A stretch of DNA of 64,000 bases from JASGKO01 sp049840595 (GCA_049840595.1 JASGKO010000021.1:1-64000); one strand, 5' to 3'; positions 27,256-36,774 are shown, counted from the first letter of the stretch. Program-made: numbers and translations. The notes: generated by a model from the letters alone, not told the origin.

Positions 27256-28161
27256 ATGAAAACCCCATCTCGTACCCCATTGGTTCCTCTCGCGCTTGCC
27301 CTCACTACGGCGGCGCTCATTGCCCTGAGTGCCCACGCACAGGACGCTTCGCTCACCATCAAAGATGTGCCGCGCGCGACCCAGGCCGGCGAAGGCCCGG
27401 GCAAGTATGTAGCCCCAATGCCCGCCAAAGCCGACCTGCCGACGCTGTGGCTGATCGGCGACTCCACGGTGCGCAATGGCTCCAAGGGCGACAACGGCCC
27501 GACCGGCCAGTGGGGCTGGGGCGCGCCGATCGTCGCGTTTTTTGACCAGAGCAAGATCAACGTCGTGAACCGCGCCTTCGGCGGGACCAGCAGCCGCACT
27601 TTCTACCGGGACGATTTCTGGAAAAACGTGAAGCCGCTGCTCAAGAAGGGCGACTACGTGATGATGCAATTCGGCGCGAACGACAACGGCGGGGCCAAGG
27701 GCAAGGGCGGCCTGAGCGGGATCGACGACAAGACCGAGATGAACAACACGGAGACCGTGCACACCTACGGCTGGTATCTGAAGCAACTCATCGCCGAAAC
27801 CAAGGCGGCGGGCGCGACGCCGATCATTTGCTCGCTCACCCCACGCAAGGTGTGGGAGGCCGACGGCAAGTTCAAGCACGGCGACGGTCACGCGACCTGG
27901 GCCGAACAAGTCGCGCAGGAAACCGGCACCGCTTTTGTGCCGCTCAACGAAATCATTGCCGAGAAATATGAATCGCTCGGCAAAGCCAGGGTGGACACGC
28001 TCTACGTCCCCTCGCCCAAGGAAAACCTGCATACCGGCTGGGACGGCGCGGTGATCAACGCACAATGCGTCGTCTCCGGGCTGAAGTCGCTCCCGAGCGA
28101 TCCACTCGCCAGCTACTTTTCCCCTCGCGCCGATGGCGTAGCGGCTTGGAAAAAGCCGTAA
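27256..28161 (+). CDS. rhamnogalacturonan acetylesterase-like SGNH hydrolase (CE12)
   Basis: 301 residues. Signal peptide MKTPSRTPLVPLALALTTAALIALSAHAQ. SGNH blocks in order: block I LWLIGDSTVRNG with the nucleophile Ser, GQWGWGAPIVAFF, block II INVVNRAFGGTSSRTFY, block III DYVMMQFGANDNGG, and block V ENLHTGWDGAVINA with the catalytic His. It would remove acetyl groups from rhamnogalacturonan outside the cytoplasm, clearing pectin for the neighbouring lyase and GH43. Block III has GAND where many CE12 members have GHND. ATG 27256 gives the signal peptide. The divergent spacer 27118-27255 should hold the promoters of this and the GH43 gene. Confidence 0.9.
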   Translation: MKTPSRTPLVPLALALTTAALIALSAHAQDASLTIKDVPRATQAGEGPGKYVAPMPAKADLPTLWLIGDSTVRNGSKGDNGPTGQWGWGAPIVAFFDQSKINVVNRAFGGTSSRTFYRDDFWKNVKPLLKKGDYVMMQFGANDNGGAKGKGGLSGIDDKTEMNNTETVHTYGWYLKQLIAETKAAGATPIICSLTPRKVWEADGKFKHGDGHATWAEQVAQETGTAFVPLNEIIAEKYESLGKARVDTLYVPSPKENLHTGWDGAVINAQCVVSGLKSLPSDPLASYFSPRADGVAAWKKP

Positions 28162-28193
28162 TCAACCGCGCAAAGTGGCGGATTAACCGGAAA

Positions 28194-28224
28194 TTTTGGC
28201 GCATTTCAAATAAATACGCCAAAA
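28194..28224 (+). promoter_or_regulatory. palindromic operator 1 upstream of fic
   Basis: TTTTGGCGCATTT and AAATACGCCAAAA form an inverted repeat with one mismatch and a five-base centre. Its half-site (TGGCGCATT) recurs in operator 2. Confidence 0.75.
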
Positions 28225-28237
28225 TCTCTTTTAATAG

Positions 28238-28262
28238 TGGCGCATTCCCATGAAATGCGCCA
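28238..28262 (+). promoter_or_regulatory. palindromic operator 2 upstream of fic
   Basis: TGGCGCATT and AATGCGCCA are a perfect inverted repeat with a seven-base centre, about 41 bases (centre to centre) from operator 1. It covers the ATG at 28250, which argues that translation starts at 28274 instead. Confidence 0.75.
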
Positions 28263-28273
28263 GCTATTACGAC

Positions 28274-29663
28274 ATGTCCAAGTCGTTTACAGAGGTGGAA
28301 CGCGCCATTATGGCGGCGGTTAACCGTTTTTCTGATGGAGCCAGCCTCAGCGATATTATCCGATATTTGCCGCAAGCGCTGCCGGATCGCTCCTTGCAAC
28401 GGCGGCTTAAATCGCTCGTAGCGGAAAACCGGCTGCTGCTGGAAGGGCGCGGTCGTGGCAGCCGCTACCGGGTGCCGAAAACTTGGGCACCTCCAATCGA
28501 AGCTCCCATCGCTCGATTGGAAGAGTCGCCTCCCACCCCACAGCTCCATGTCTCGCCAGAGGGGGAAGCGGTGCGTCGGGCCGTTCGCGCGCCAATTCAC
28601 GAGCGCAAACCCGTGGGGTATCATCGCGATTTTCTGGACCGCTATCGGCCCAATGAAACGGCCTATCTGTCACCGGCCCTGCGGCAGCAGCTTGCCAGAA
28701 TGGGAACTTCGCCCGAGGGCGAACAGCCGGCGGGAACGTATGCACGGCACATTTTCGACCGGCTCCTGATTGATCTCTCGTGGAACTCCAGCCGACTGGA
28801 GGGCAATACCTACTCGTTGCTCGAAACCGAGCGCCTGCTCGCCTTGGGCCAGGTGGCCCAGGACAAGGATGCCCGGGAAGCGCAAATGATCCTCAATCAC
28901 AAGGCGGCCATCGAGTTACTTGTCGATCAGGCCGGGGAAATCGGCTTCAACCGCTATACGGTTTGCAATCTGCATGCACTGCTCTCGGAGAATCTGCTCG
29001 CCGATCCGCAGGCAGGCGGGCGGCTGCGCTCGATCGCGGTTTATATCGGCGGCACGGTGTTTCATCCACTGGCGGGGCCGTCCGCCATCGAAGAATGCTT
29101 CGATCAAATTGCTGGCCACGGCCATGGCGATTGAGGACCCATTCGAGCAGGCGTTCTTTGCCATGGTTCACCTGCCGTATCTGCAGCCGTTTGAGGACGT
29201 GAACAAGCGGGTATCGCGCTTTTCCGCGAACATCCCGCTCATTCGCAACAACCTCTGCCCCCTGTCGTTCGTGGATGTCCCAGTCCGGGATTACATTGAC
29301 GGGATTCTGGGCGTGTACCGATTGAACCGCCTCGAATTGCTGCGCGACATCTTCGTGTGGGCGTATGGCCGCTCCTGTGCCCGCTATGCAGCCGTCCGCC
29401 GCTCCCTGGGCGAGCCGGACCCGTTCCGTCTGCGCTACCGCGAGTTGATCGCGTCCATGGTCGGCACCCTTATTCGCGAGCAAATGGATCGCGGGCGGGC
29501 GATTCAGTTCATCCGCCGCGAAGCGGAACGGGTGCCCACGGAAGACCGCGCGCGCTTGATCGAAATCGCTGAGACGGAAATCATGAGCCTGCACGAAGGG
29601 AACTTCGCCCGCTACCGCGTCCGGCCTTCCGAATACGAGGCCTGGCGGGCGGCGTGGCGATGA
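28274..29663 (+). CDS. Fic family protein with N-terminal winged helix (one frame break)
   Basis: About 462 residues. N-terminal residues 1-70 form a winged helix (ERAIMAAVNRFSDGASLSDIIRYLPQALPDRSLQRRLKSLVAENRLLLEGRGRGSRYR). The Fic part has the inhibitory-helix motif LSWNSSRLEGNTYSLLET and the core LPYLQPFEDVNKRVSRFSANIPL. Canonical Fic is HPFxDGNxR; here the first residue is Gln and the glycine is Val (QPFEDVNKR), so AMP-transfer activity may be weak, altered or lost. One extra G at about 29112 breaks the frame, and the length is 3n+1. Two palindromes sit directly upstream; with the wHTH they suggest autoregulation. ATG 28274 is preferred over 28250, which lies inside palindrome 2. Confidence 0.85.
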
Positions 29664-29707
29664 TCCCGCATCGAAGCTCGAAAAGCTCTCGAAGGCCAAG
29701 GCGTGAA

Positions 29708-29782
29708 TGGTGCGCGATGCAGGGTTCGAACCTGCGACTTCTTGCGTGTGAAGCAAGCGCTCTACCACTGAGCTAATCGCGC
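29708..29782 (-). tRNA. tRNA-Val (anticodon CAC)
   Basis: Minus-strand cloverleaf: acceptor GCGCGAT/ATCGCGC, D-arm GCTCAGTGGTAGAGC, anticodon arm CTTGCTTCACACGCAAG (loop TTCACAC, anticodon CAC), T-arm GCAGGTTCGAACCCTGC, discriminator A, encoded CCA. It reads GUG codons. Confidence 0.95.
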
Positions 29783-29928
29783 CCGTAGGCCAGACAGAAA
29801 CCCCGGTCGCGTGACGCGGCTTTCCTGCGGTGGGCGGTGAAAGTAAATGGGCTTTGCCGATGTGGCAACTGGTTTTTTAAAGGCGAGGTGAATCCGGAGA
29901 TTACGCAGATTAACGCCGATTTAAAAAA

Positions 29929-30930
29929 CTACGCCGGAAGCGTTTCGAGGATGGCGTGAAAATCCTGCAACGCAGGTATTTGGGCGACGACCCGGCGCAG
30001 GGAAGCGAGGGCGGCGGGAATATGGACCAGGAAATCCGCCCGGCCTTTGACGTGACCGAGGAAGCCATAGGCCCCGAGCGCCTGCATGAGCCGCTGCACT
30101 GCGCAGGCGTAATAGGTGGCGTGGAAGTCCCCGCCAATCGGGAGTTCAGTCTCGGCGGCAAGGGTCAGGTAATGGCGGAGTAATTCCTCGCGCTCGACCT
30201 CGCTGAGGATGACATAAGGATCGTAGAGCAGCGAGGCGAGATCGTATTGGGGCAGGCCGGGACGCAATCCCTGGAAATCGATGAGCCAGGCGTCGGCCCC
30301 GCGAATCATGATATTCTGCGATTGGAAATCGCGATGGATGAGGACGCGGGGCTTTTCCGCCAGCGCGACAGCCAGGGCCCGGAACGGAGCGCGGTCGCAA
30401 TCGCGGGCATCGCGGGCAAAGTGGCGACCGAGACAGTTTTCAAAAAAATACTCCTGCTCCCATTCGTAGAGCTCGGCGGTGAACTCCTTTTGCAAGGTGA
30501 GCCCGGCCTCGGGTAGCAACTCCATCGCACCCGCGTGCAGTTGCAGTAGCTGTTCGAGGGCACTGTGGTAGAGGCTGCGTCGCACCGACCAGGGCTCCAG
30601 CCGCGAGGCCCAGAGGTCTTCTTCACCGAGATCCTGCATCCAGATGAGACCGGCCACTTCGTCATGAAAATAAATACGGGGCACGCGCACACCGGCACGG
30701 TCGAGAAAGCTGGCGATGGCAACGTAGTGGCGATTTTCCTCCCGCTGGCTGCCGTATTGGACGAGGATGATGCTGTGCGCCCCGGCCACCGAAACACGGT
30801 AATATTTGCGGTCGGACCCCCCTTTTTCCAGCGGCTCCAGGCGCAAGTGATCGCGTGCGAAATCCGGGAACCGGGCGGCAGTGTGCTCGAGCAGCATTTC
30901 GGGAATCATCATCGTCGGGGCAGTGGTCAT
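29929..30930 (-). CDS. amgK: N-acetylmuramate/N-acetylglucosamine anomeric kinase (AmgK-like)
   Basis: 333 residues of the aminoglycoside-phosphotransferase fold: LEPLEKGGSDRKYYRVSVAGAHSIILVQY (nucleotide loop and Lys-equivalent strand), FLDRAGVRVPRIYFHDEVAGLIWMQDLGEEDLW, catalytic loop PRVLIHRDFQSQNIMI, and metal-binding ADAWLIDFQGLRPGLPQYDLASLLYDPY. The fit to AmgK is strengthened by the immediately preceding MurU-like gene, whose stop and this ATG (30930) are one base apart. AmgK phosphorylates MurNAc at C1 and MurU then makes UDP-MurNAc, a recycling route that bypasses early peptidoglycan synthesis. ATG 30930 is chosen for the coupling. Confidence 0.85.
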   Translation of the reverse strand: MTTAPTMMIPEMLLEHTAARFPDFARDHLRLEPLEKGGSDRKYYRVSVAGAHSIILVQYGSQREENRHYVAIASFLDRAGVRVPRIYFHDEVAGLIWMQDLGEEDLWASRLEPWSVRRSLYHSALEQLLQLHAGAMELLPEAGLTLQKEFTAELYEWEQEYFFENCLGRHFARDARDCDRAPFRALAVALAEKPRVLIHRDFQSQNIMIRGADAWLIDFQGLRPGLPQYDLASLLYDPYVILSEVEREELLRHYLTLAAETELPIGGDFHATYYACAVQRLMQALGAYGFLGHVKGRADFLVHIPAALASLRRVVAQIPALQDFHAILETLPA

Positions 30931-30931
30931 T

Positions 30932-31863
30932 TCAAAAATCCGCATCGGTGTGCGCGCCGGAGACTCGCGTGCCCGCGGTGACAATGCAATTCGTGAGTTG
31001 CGCTCCGGGTTCCACGACGGCGTTTTCCCACACTACGCAATCCTGCAAAACCGCCCCACGGCCAATCTGTGCCCCCGGCGCAACAGCAGTGGCCCCCAGC
31101 AAGCGGGCTTCAGGAGCAATCACCGCTTCGGAGGCAATGAAGTCGCCGCGACCGAGCCGGTGTAATTCACGATGCACGTGCAGATACTGGTCCCGGGTCC
31201 CAAGATCGTACCAATTTCCACCATTCAGCACGAGACCACCCAGCCGGGCCCCCGTCTTGATCATTTCCACGAAGATGGGAACGACGGAGAGCTTTTGCCC
31301 CGGTGGGATGCGGCGGATAAACTCCGGCTGCACGAGGTAAACGCCGGTAAAGAGATGCCCTGGCGCTTCCCGGAGTGCAATCGCCCGCCAATGTCGCGGA
31401 TGCGGCCGGTCGCTTCATCCAGAGTGATCTGCCGCGGCTCGGTATTCGAACGCAGCACGAGGGTAACTTCGTTTCCAGCACGGAAATGATGCTCGATGGC
31501 CGGGGCCAGCGCGAGGTCGGTAAAGACATCGCCGTTATAGACAACAAATGGCTCGTCGCCGAGCAGATCGGCCACATTGGCAATGCCACCAGCGGTTTCC
31601 AGGAGGACCGGCTCATGGCGGAAATGCAGGGCCGCCCCCTCATACTCACCCTGCGGAAACGCCCGCTCATATTGCTCCGCGCAATGGTGGGTGTTGATGA
31701 CCAGCTTTTCCACCCCGGCCGCCCGTAAGTGATCGAAGGCGTAGGTGATAAGCGGGCGGTTCGCGACCGGCACCAACGGCTTGGGCAGGCGCGCAGTAAG
31801 CGCCTTCAACCGCGTCCCGAGACCAGCTCCAAGGACGAATGCCTGCCGGATGGTGTCGGGCAT
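30932..31863 (-). CDS. murU: MurU-like nucleotidyltransferase with left-handed beta-helix end (one frame break)
   Basis: About 310 residues. Start MPDTIRQAFVLGAGLGTRLKALTARLPKPLVPVANRPLI is the nucleotidyltransferase G-loop with the LGTRL...PKPL(V)PV signature; FVVYNGDVFTDLAL holds the metal Asp. After the break, EAPGHLFTGVYLVQPEFIRRIPPG continues the enzyme, then a hexapeptide-repeat tail (ASEAVIAPEARLLGATAVAPGAQIGRGAVLQDCVVWENAVVEPGAQLTNCIV). P. putida MurU lacks such a tail as far as I know; it resembles GlmU/mannose-1-P guanylyltransferase ends, so specificity is not certain. Frames meet at about 31380-31395; removing two bases gives DIGAIALREAPG. Cotranscribed with amgK. Confidence 0.82.
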
Positions 31864-31881
31864 GAAGGAGGGCAGCTAATG

Positions 31882-33708
31882 TTACTTCTTGGGCACGAGC
31901 TGGAAATTATCCAGATAACACACGCCATTGAAGGGAGCGATATCCACCTTGAGCACGAGTGTCCCCGTGTAACGAATGGCACCGGTACCTTTCCATTTCT
32001 TGGGATCGTTTAACTCCTGGCGATGAAAATGGAAGGTGACCGACTTCGTAATGGCCGTCCAATTCGTGCTCGAGCCAAAGGCACCGTCCTGCGTGTCCAC
32101 ATCGCCGATGTTGTTGCTTTGCACCGAGGCGGAGCCGCGTTCACCATGGGTGATCTTGGTCGGGGCAAGTTGCCCGACAGCCGCCATCCCCACCACATAG
32201 CTGGCGCTGAAATTAGCCCCTTTGACCTGGAAGCTGAGCTGGTAGGGTTGATCCGGCACGACATTGGTGAGCGCAATCTGGCAGGTGTAGGAGCTCACGG
32301 CAGTGCTTGCCCCGATCAAGTCCGCACCCACCGGGTGGTTGCCATGCACGCGGTCAAAGGTGAGGTCGATCCCGGGGCTTTCCGGCTGGGTCCGGATCGG
32401 TGCCATGGGGACAACTTTGTTCAGCGGCTGGTCATAGTAAAGCTTCAGGCAGTTTTTCCCATCAGGGGGCTGGGCATTCGGATCATCGGCGGCGCTGACC
32501 ACAGAGGCGACTCCGTAGAAATTCCCTTTGTGCAAACCACTATCGATCGTCCAGTTATTCGGGATTTTCAGGGTGCGCTTCCAGATATCCTCCCCCTTGA
32601 TTTCCTCGGGCACGCCAAATTGCGGCTGCTCCTTCGTGCCTTTGTTGAAGGCGATCGCAATCCGGCCATTCGTCTTGCCAAATACGAGGTCGAACAGGCC
32701 GTCGCCGTTCAGATCGGCGGCTTTGACGGTCACATTGCCATGCAGGCTGTCGGTGTTACCAAAGCGGATAACCGAAAACTTTTCGAGCACGCGGCCGGGC
32801 TTCCACTTTCCATCGTTCAGGTTCACGGTCACCTGGCCGGTACTGTCGGCCACAATCACATCAGGGAGGCCATCGCCATTGTAATCCGCAATCGTAGGGC
32901 AGAGCTGGTTGCGCCCATTTCCATACACCAAATAGGAGCGGGTATCCTCGGTAAAGCGGAAGCCTCCAGAAGCGCCGGGATTCTGGAGCAGGAAAATGGA
33001 GTTGGCCGAGTAGGAGCCGTCGCCGACGAGGATGTCGGGCTGCTTGTCGTTGTTCCAGTCATAGACCGTCGGCGCAAGCAGGTTGGCCCAGCGCTGTCCT
33101 TTCGCGCTCGTTTGCAGCAGGATCGACTGGAGATTCGGAGGCTGGCGGAAGACCGGGGTCTTGGGACCGCCGGAGTTTTTCAGCACCAGCAAATCACCAC
33201 CATAGGCACCCACAACGATATCCAGCACCCCGCGCCCGGAGAGTGGGTAGAGGTCAATCCGGGGTGCGGCATAAAGCATGTCGGGCATGGCCGTCAGGTA
33301 TTCAAACCGATTCAGCCCCGGGGTTGGGGTCGGGCGGGAAACATACACCGGGAGAACCTCTCCATGGGTAAATTTCGGCGCCGTCTTGGTGCCCGAGTTG
33401 AAATACACCGTGAAGTAGCCGCGCGGATCGGCCACCAAAAGATCGGGCAGATCGTCGCCATTCAGATCGCCGACCGCCACCGAGACCGGCTGCGCGATTT
33501 CCGCCACGCTATCCCGTTCATTCAGTGCAGTGACCGTGCGCCCGCGTCCGCACAGGTAGCCATCACCATCCACGCCATCCCATAAATCATCGGCGGATAC
33601 CGTGTTTTGGAAATCCCCGTTGGGAATGGAGTTCTGGGCATGGACGACACCGGCAACAGCCACAAAAAGGGCCGAGGCAGCGGGCAGGAGACAATGGCGG
33701 AGAGTCAT
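31882..33708 (-). CDS. exported FG-GAP/VCBS repeat protein
   Basis: 608 residues, signal peptide MTLRHCLLPAASALFVAVAGVVHAQ. At least four FG-GAP-type calcium-binding blades are visible: VAVGDLNGDDLPDLLVAD, YDWNNDKQPDILVGD, IADYNGDGLPDVIVAD and AADLNGDGLFDLVFGK, which build an integrin-like propeller. The C-terminal third (VSSYTCQIALTNVVPDQPYQLSFQVKGANFS ... GTLVLKVDIAPFNGVCYLDNFQLVPKK) looks like a jelly-roll carbohydrate-binding domain. The opening NSIPNGDFQNT is a common start of such domains as well. The protein is probably surface-exposed or secreted; ligand unknown. The open frame upstream of ATG 33708 lacks a signal and was not used. Confidence 0.8.
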   Translation of the reverse strand: MTLRHCLLPAASALFVAVAGVVHAQNSIPNGDFQNTVSADDLWDGVDGDGYLCGRGRTVTALNERDSVAEIAQPVSVAVGDLNGDDLPDLLVADPRGYFTVYFNSGTKTAPKFTHGEVLPVYVSRPTPTPGLNRFEYLTAMPDMLYAAPRIDLYPLSGRGVLDIVVGAYGGDLLVLKNSGGPKTPVFRQPPNLQSILLQTSAKGQRWANLLAPTVYDWNNDKQPDILVGDGSYSANSIFLLQNPGASGGFRFTEDTRSYLVYGNGRNQLCPTIADYNGDGLPDVIVADSTGQVTVNLNDGKWKPGRVLEKFSVIRFGNTDSLHGNVTVKAADLNGDGLFDLVFGKTNGRIAIAFNKGTKEQPQFGVPEEIKGEDIWKRTLKIPNNWTIDSGLHKGNFYGVASVVSAADDPNAQPPDGKNCLKLYYDQPLNKVVPMAPIRTQPESPGIDLTFDRVHGNHPVGADLIGASTAVSSYTCQIALTNVVPDQPYQLSFQVKGANFSASYVVGMAAVGQLAPTKITHGERGSASVQSNNIGDVDTQDGAFGSSTNWTAITKSVTFHFHRQELNDPKKWKGTGAIRYTGTLVLKVDIAPFNGVCYLDNFQLVPKK

Positions 33709-33781
33709 CGGAAGCGTAGGGTAGAGTGCGTAATGTATTATTTTCTTCTGGCGAGGCAAAAGAAATCCTACATTCCGCCGC

Positions 33782-34279
33782 ATGCCTGAAGAAACTATCT
33801 GGACCGGCCATTCGTCACATATCAAGTATTTCTGGTCCTATGTGATGTCTGCTCTCCTGGCCCTGGTCATTGCAGGCGGGGTGGTTTTTGGCATGCTGCA
33901 ATACCAGTGGCCCTGGTATCTGCTGGCGCTGGCGATGCTACCCATCCTCATGGCGTTCTGGAAATCGCTGCGGGTCCGCTCCCGGGTCTTTCATCTCACC
34001 ACCGAGCGGCTGTTGCTCACGGAAGGGATTCTCAACAAGGCGACGGATTCGCTGGAGCTCTACCGGGTGCGCGACCTGCGTGTGCTCCAGCCCCTCTGGC
34101 AGCGGATGTTTGGCCTGGAAACGATCCAACTCGACACCACCGATGACGATACCCCGCATATCCTGGTGGACTACATCCCGGCCGACCTGCGCCTGGCCGA
34201 TAAATTTCGCGAACAGGTGGAAGCCTGCCGGGTGAAAAAAGGGGTGCGCGACCTGGATGTGGACCTGCCACCGCAATAG
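33782..34279 (+). CDS. bacterial PH-domain membrane protein (bPH2/YdbT-type)
   Basis: 165 residues. Two transmembrane segments (KYFWSYVMSALLALVIAGGVVFGML and WPWYLLALAMLPILMAFWKSL) are followed by a PH-like domain: VFHLTTERLLLTEGILNKATDSLELYRVRDLRVLQPLWQRMFGLETIQLDTTDDDTPHILVDYI. The 'LT..RL....G......D.iel..I.di.v.qp...r..G.g.i.v.t.d' pattern is typical of bPH_2. Role unknown, membrane-associated. A small open gap of 74 bases separates it from the divergent FG-GAP gene. Confidence 0.85.
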   Translation: MPEETIWTGHSSHIKYFWSYVMSALLALVIAGGVVFGMLQYQWPWYLLALAMLPILMAFWKSLRVRSRVFHLTTERLLLTEGILNKATDSLELYRVRDLRVLQPLWQRMFGLETIQLDTTDDDTPHILVDYIPADLRLADKFREQVEACRVKKGVRDLDVDLPPQ

Positions 34280-34295
34280 GTCCACGCAGCAAAAA

Positions 34296-34350
34296 AGAGC
34301 CACCGAAGAGCCACCGAAGAGCCACCGAAGAGCCACCGAAGAGCCACCGA
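34296..34350. repeat. tandem repeat, five copies of an 11-mer
   Basis: AGAGCCACCGA is repeated five times without a mismatch, directly after the PH-protein stop; ACTCACCGAGATACGA follows as a decayed copy. A CACGAAG-type spacer copy begins at about 34399. Confidence 0.95.
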
Positions 34351-34490
34351 GATACTCACCGAGATACGAAAAGGAGATCCGGTTCATCCTGGCTATATAA
34401 CTTCGTGCGCTTCGTGATAAATTCTTCTGCTCGCGGCGTGAGCATAAATGATTCTGGCTTCGCTGCGCGAGCGGTGTAGCCTAATTTCCC

Positions 34491-36330
34491 ATGAAATTGC
34501 CCGCCGTTTACCGCAAGGACGAGCCCGCCGGAAAATCCCTCCCCACCCGCGACCAGATCGCCATCTCCGATACATGGGACCTGACCCCGCTTTACGCCAC
34601 CGCCGACGCCTGGCAGGCGGACTTCACGAAGCTTCAAGAGGACTATCCGAAAATCGCCGATTTCAAGGGCCGCATCGGGGCTTCCGCGCAGTCGCTGCTC
34701 GAGGTGCTGGAATTTGAAAAAGCGCTCAATCTCGCGATCGAGCGTCTTTACCACTACGCAAGCCTCAAGTGCGCCGAGGACAGCGCGGATGCCACCAACC
34801 TCAATCGCGAAGCCCAATTGCAGGCCCTCCTTACGAAGATCGGCGAGGCTAGCGCGTTCGTCTCGCCGGAAATCCAGGAAATCAGCGACGAGACCTTTGC
34901 CACCTATCTGGCCGATCCACTGCTCTCCGGCTGGCAGATCCCACTGCAGCGCCTGCGCCGGTTGAAGCCGCATACGCTTTCCGACAAGGAGGAGCGGCTG
35001 CTCGCGCTCTCGGCCACCGCCTTGCGCGGACACGACGACACGTTCTCGCAGCTCACGGACGTTGATATGAAATTCGGCGTGATCAAGGACGAAAACGGCG
35101 AGGAACGTCCGCTCAGCCACGGGGCCTATTCCTCTTTCCTCGTCAAGCGCGATGCGACGCTGCGCAAGACGGCTTTTCATCAATACTACGCGGAATACAA
35201 CGACCACAAATATACCATCGCGAGCACCCTCGCCAATTCGGTGCGCTCCGATGTTTTCCGCGCCCGTGCCCGCAATTACCCGAGCGCACTGGAAAACGCG
35301 CTTTTCTACGATGATGTTCCAGTGGCCGTTTACGACAATCTCATCGCCACCGTGCGCAAGAACCTGCCCTCGCTCTTCCGCTACTATGCGCTGCGCAAGA
35401 AGGTGCTGAAGCTCGATGAACTCCACCAATACGACACCTACGTGCCGATGGTCGCCCAGGTGGAAGTGCGCCACACTTTCGACGAGGCGATTGAAAAAGT
35501 GGTCGAATCCCTTTCCCCGCTCGGCAGCGAATACGTGAACACGCTCGCCGACGGCATGCGCAACCAGCGCTGGTGCGACCGCTACGAGAGCAAGGGCAAG
35601 CGCAGCGGCGCCTTCTCCTCCAGCAGCTACAAGTCCATCCCCTACATCCTGATGAACTACAAGGCGGACGTGTTTTCGGATGTTTATACATTGACCCACG
35701 AGGCGGGACACTCGATGCACTCGTGGGTACTGCCAGCGCAACCAGCCCTACCAGACCTACGATTACCCGATCTTCCTCGCGGAAGTCGCTTCCACCTTCA
35801 ACGAGGAACTGCTCACCCATCACCTGCTCGAGACCACGACCGATCCGGCGATGCGCGCCTACATCATCAACCGCCAGATCGACGACATTCGCGGCACGGT
35901 GTTCCGGCAGACGATGTTTGCCGAGTTCGAGAAACGCATCCACGCCACCGAGGAAGCCGGAGAGCCGCTCACGCTCGATACCTTCCGCGGCATCTACCGC
36001 GAGTTGCTCACCGCCTACTTCGGCCCCGATTTCGTGATCGACGACGTGCTGGAGTTGGAGTGCCTGCGCATCCCACATTTCTATAGCGCCTTCTACGTTT
36101 ACAAATATTCCACCGGCCTCTCCGCCTCGCTCTCGCTCTCGCAGCAGGTGCTCGAGCAAGGCGCGCCCGCAGTCGAGAAATACCTCGGCTTCCTCAAGAG
36201 CGGCGGCAGCAAGTTCCCGATTCCCACCCTCCAGGCGGCGGGCGTGGACATGAGCACGCCCGAACCGGTGGAAAAGGCCCTCGCGCTCTTTGCCAAGCGG
36301 GTCGCCGAGCTGGAAGAATTGCTCGGCTAA
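34491..36330 (+). CDS. pepF: oligoendopeptidase F, M3 metallopeptidase (one frame break)
   Basis: About 612 residues, the family length. The N-terminal domain is SDTWDLTPLYATADAWQADFTKLQ ..., then the zinc-binding SDVYTLTHEAGHSMHSW (HExxH, both His and Glu present) and, in the next frame, YCQRNQPYQTYDYPIFLAEVASTFNEELLTHHLL with the third zinc ligand Glu. PYQTYDYPIF and the terminal RIPHFYSAFYVYKYSTGLSASLSLSQQVL are characteristic. One extra G at about 35727 breaks the frame; removing it restores HSWYCQRNQPY, and the length is 3n+1. The enzyme cleaves short peptides, usually in the cytoplasm. No signal peptide. Confidence 0.95.
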
Positions 36331-36349
36331 GTCCATCGCACAAACTCTG

Positions 36350-36565
36350 AAGTCCCAAAGGGACGTCGGAAATTAGCCGGTGGTGAAAACCACCGGTTCA
36401 TAATTATTCAAGGCCTCTGCGTCCCGGAGGGCCGCTGGAACACGGCGATGCGCTTTCTAAGCGATTGCCACTTCCCGCGACCCTTCGGGGCGCATGGTTT
36501 TTATTGAATCGGTATTCCGGTGGTTTTCACCACCGGCTAATTTCCCATACCCCTCCGGGGCATTC
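36350..36565. repeat. long inverted dispersed repeat, copy 2 (GGTGGTGAAAACCACC family)
   Basis: Same order of blocks as 10141-10358: GTCCCAAAGGGACGTCGG, AGCCGGTGGTGAAAACCACC, CGTCCCGGAGGGCCGCTGGA, CGACCCTTCGGGGCGCA, CCGGTGGTTTTCACCACCGG, CCCCTCCGGGG. The rest of 36331-36774 has no gene. Confidence 0.88.
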
Positions 36566-36774
36566 TAAAATGCAATCCGTGAACAGGATTAACCCGCAGT
36601 TAAAACCGGGTTACATCCGCAGCCGAAAGGCTGGTAATTTGCACCCGGCTATGGGATAGGTAGCCTGCGCGTATGGCTGTCGCATGCGCGTTGAAGCGAC
36701 TGGTTTCTGCCTTCGCAAAAGGCGGCGACCGGCGTGCATCCAAACGAAAGCAAAACCCGTAACGCTGTTTACTT

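Noticed and set aside
34296..34350. CRISPR-like repeat
   Set aside because: The units are contiguous 11-mers without spacers, and there are no cas genes in the window.
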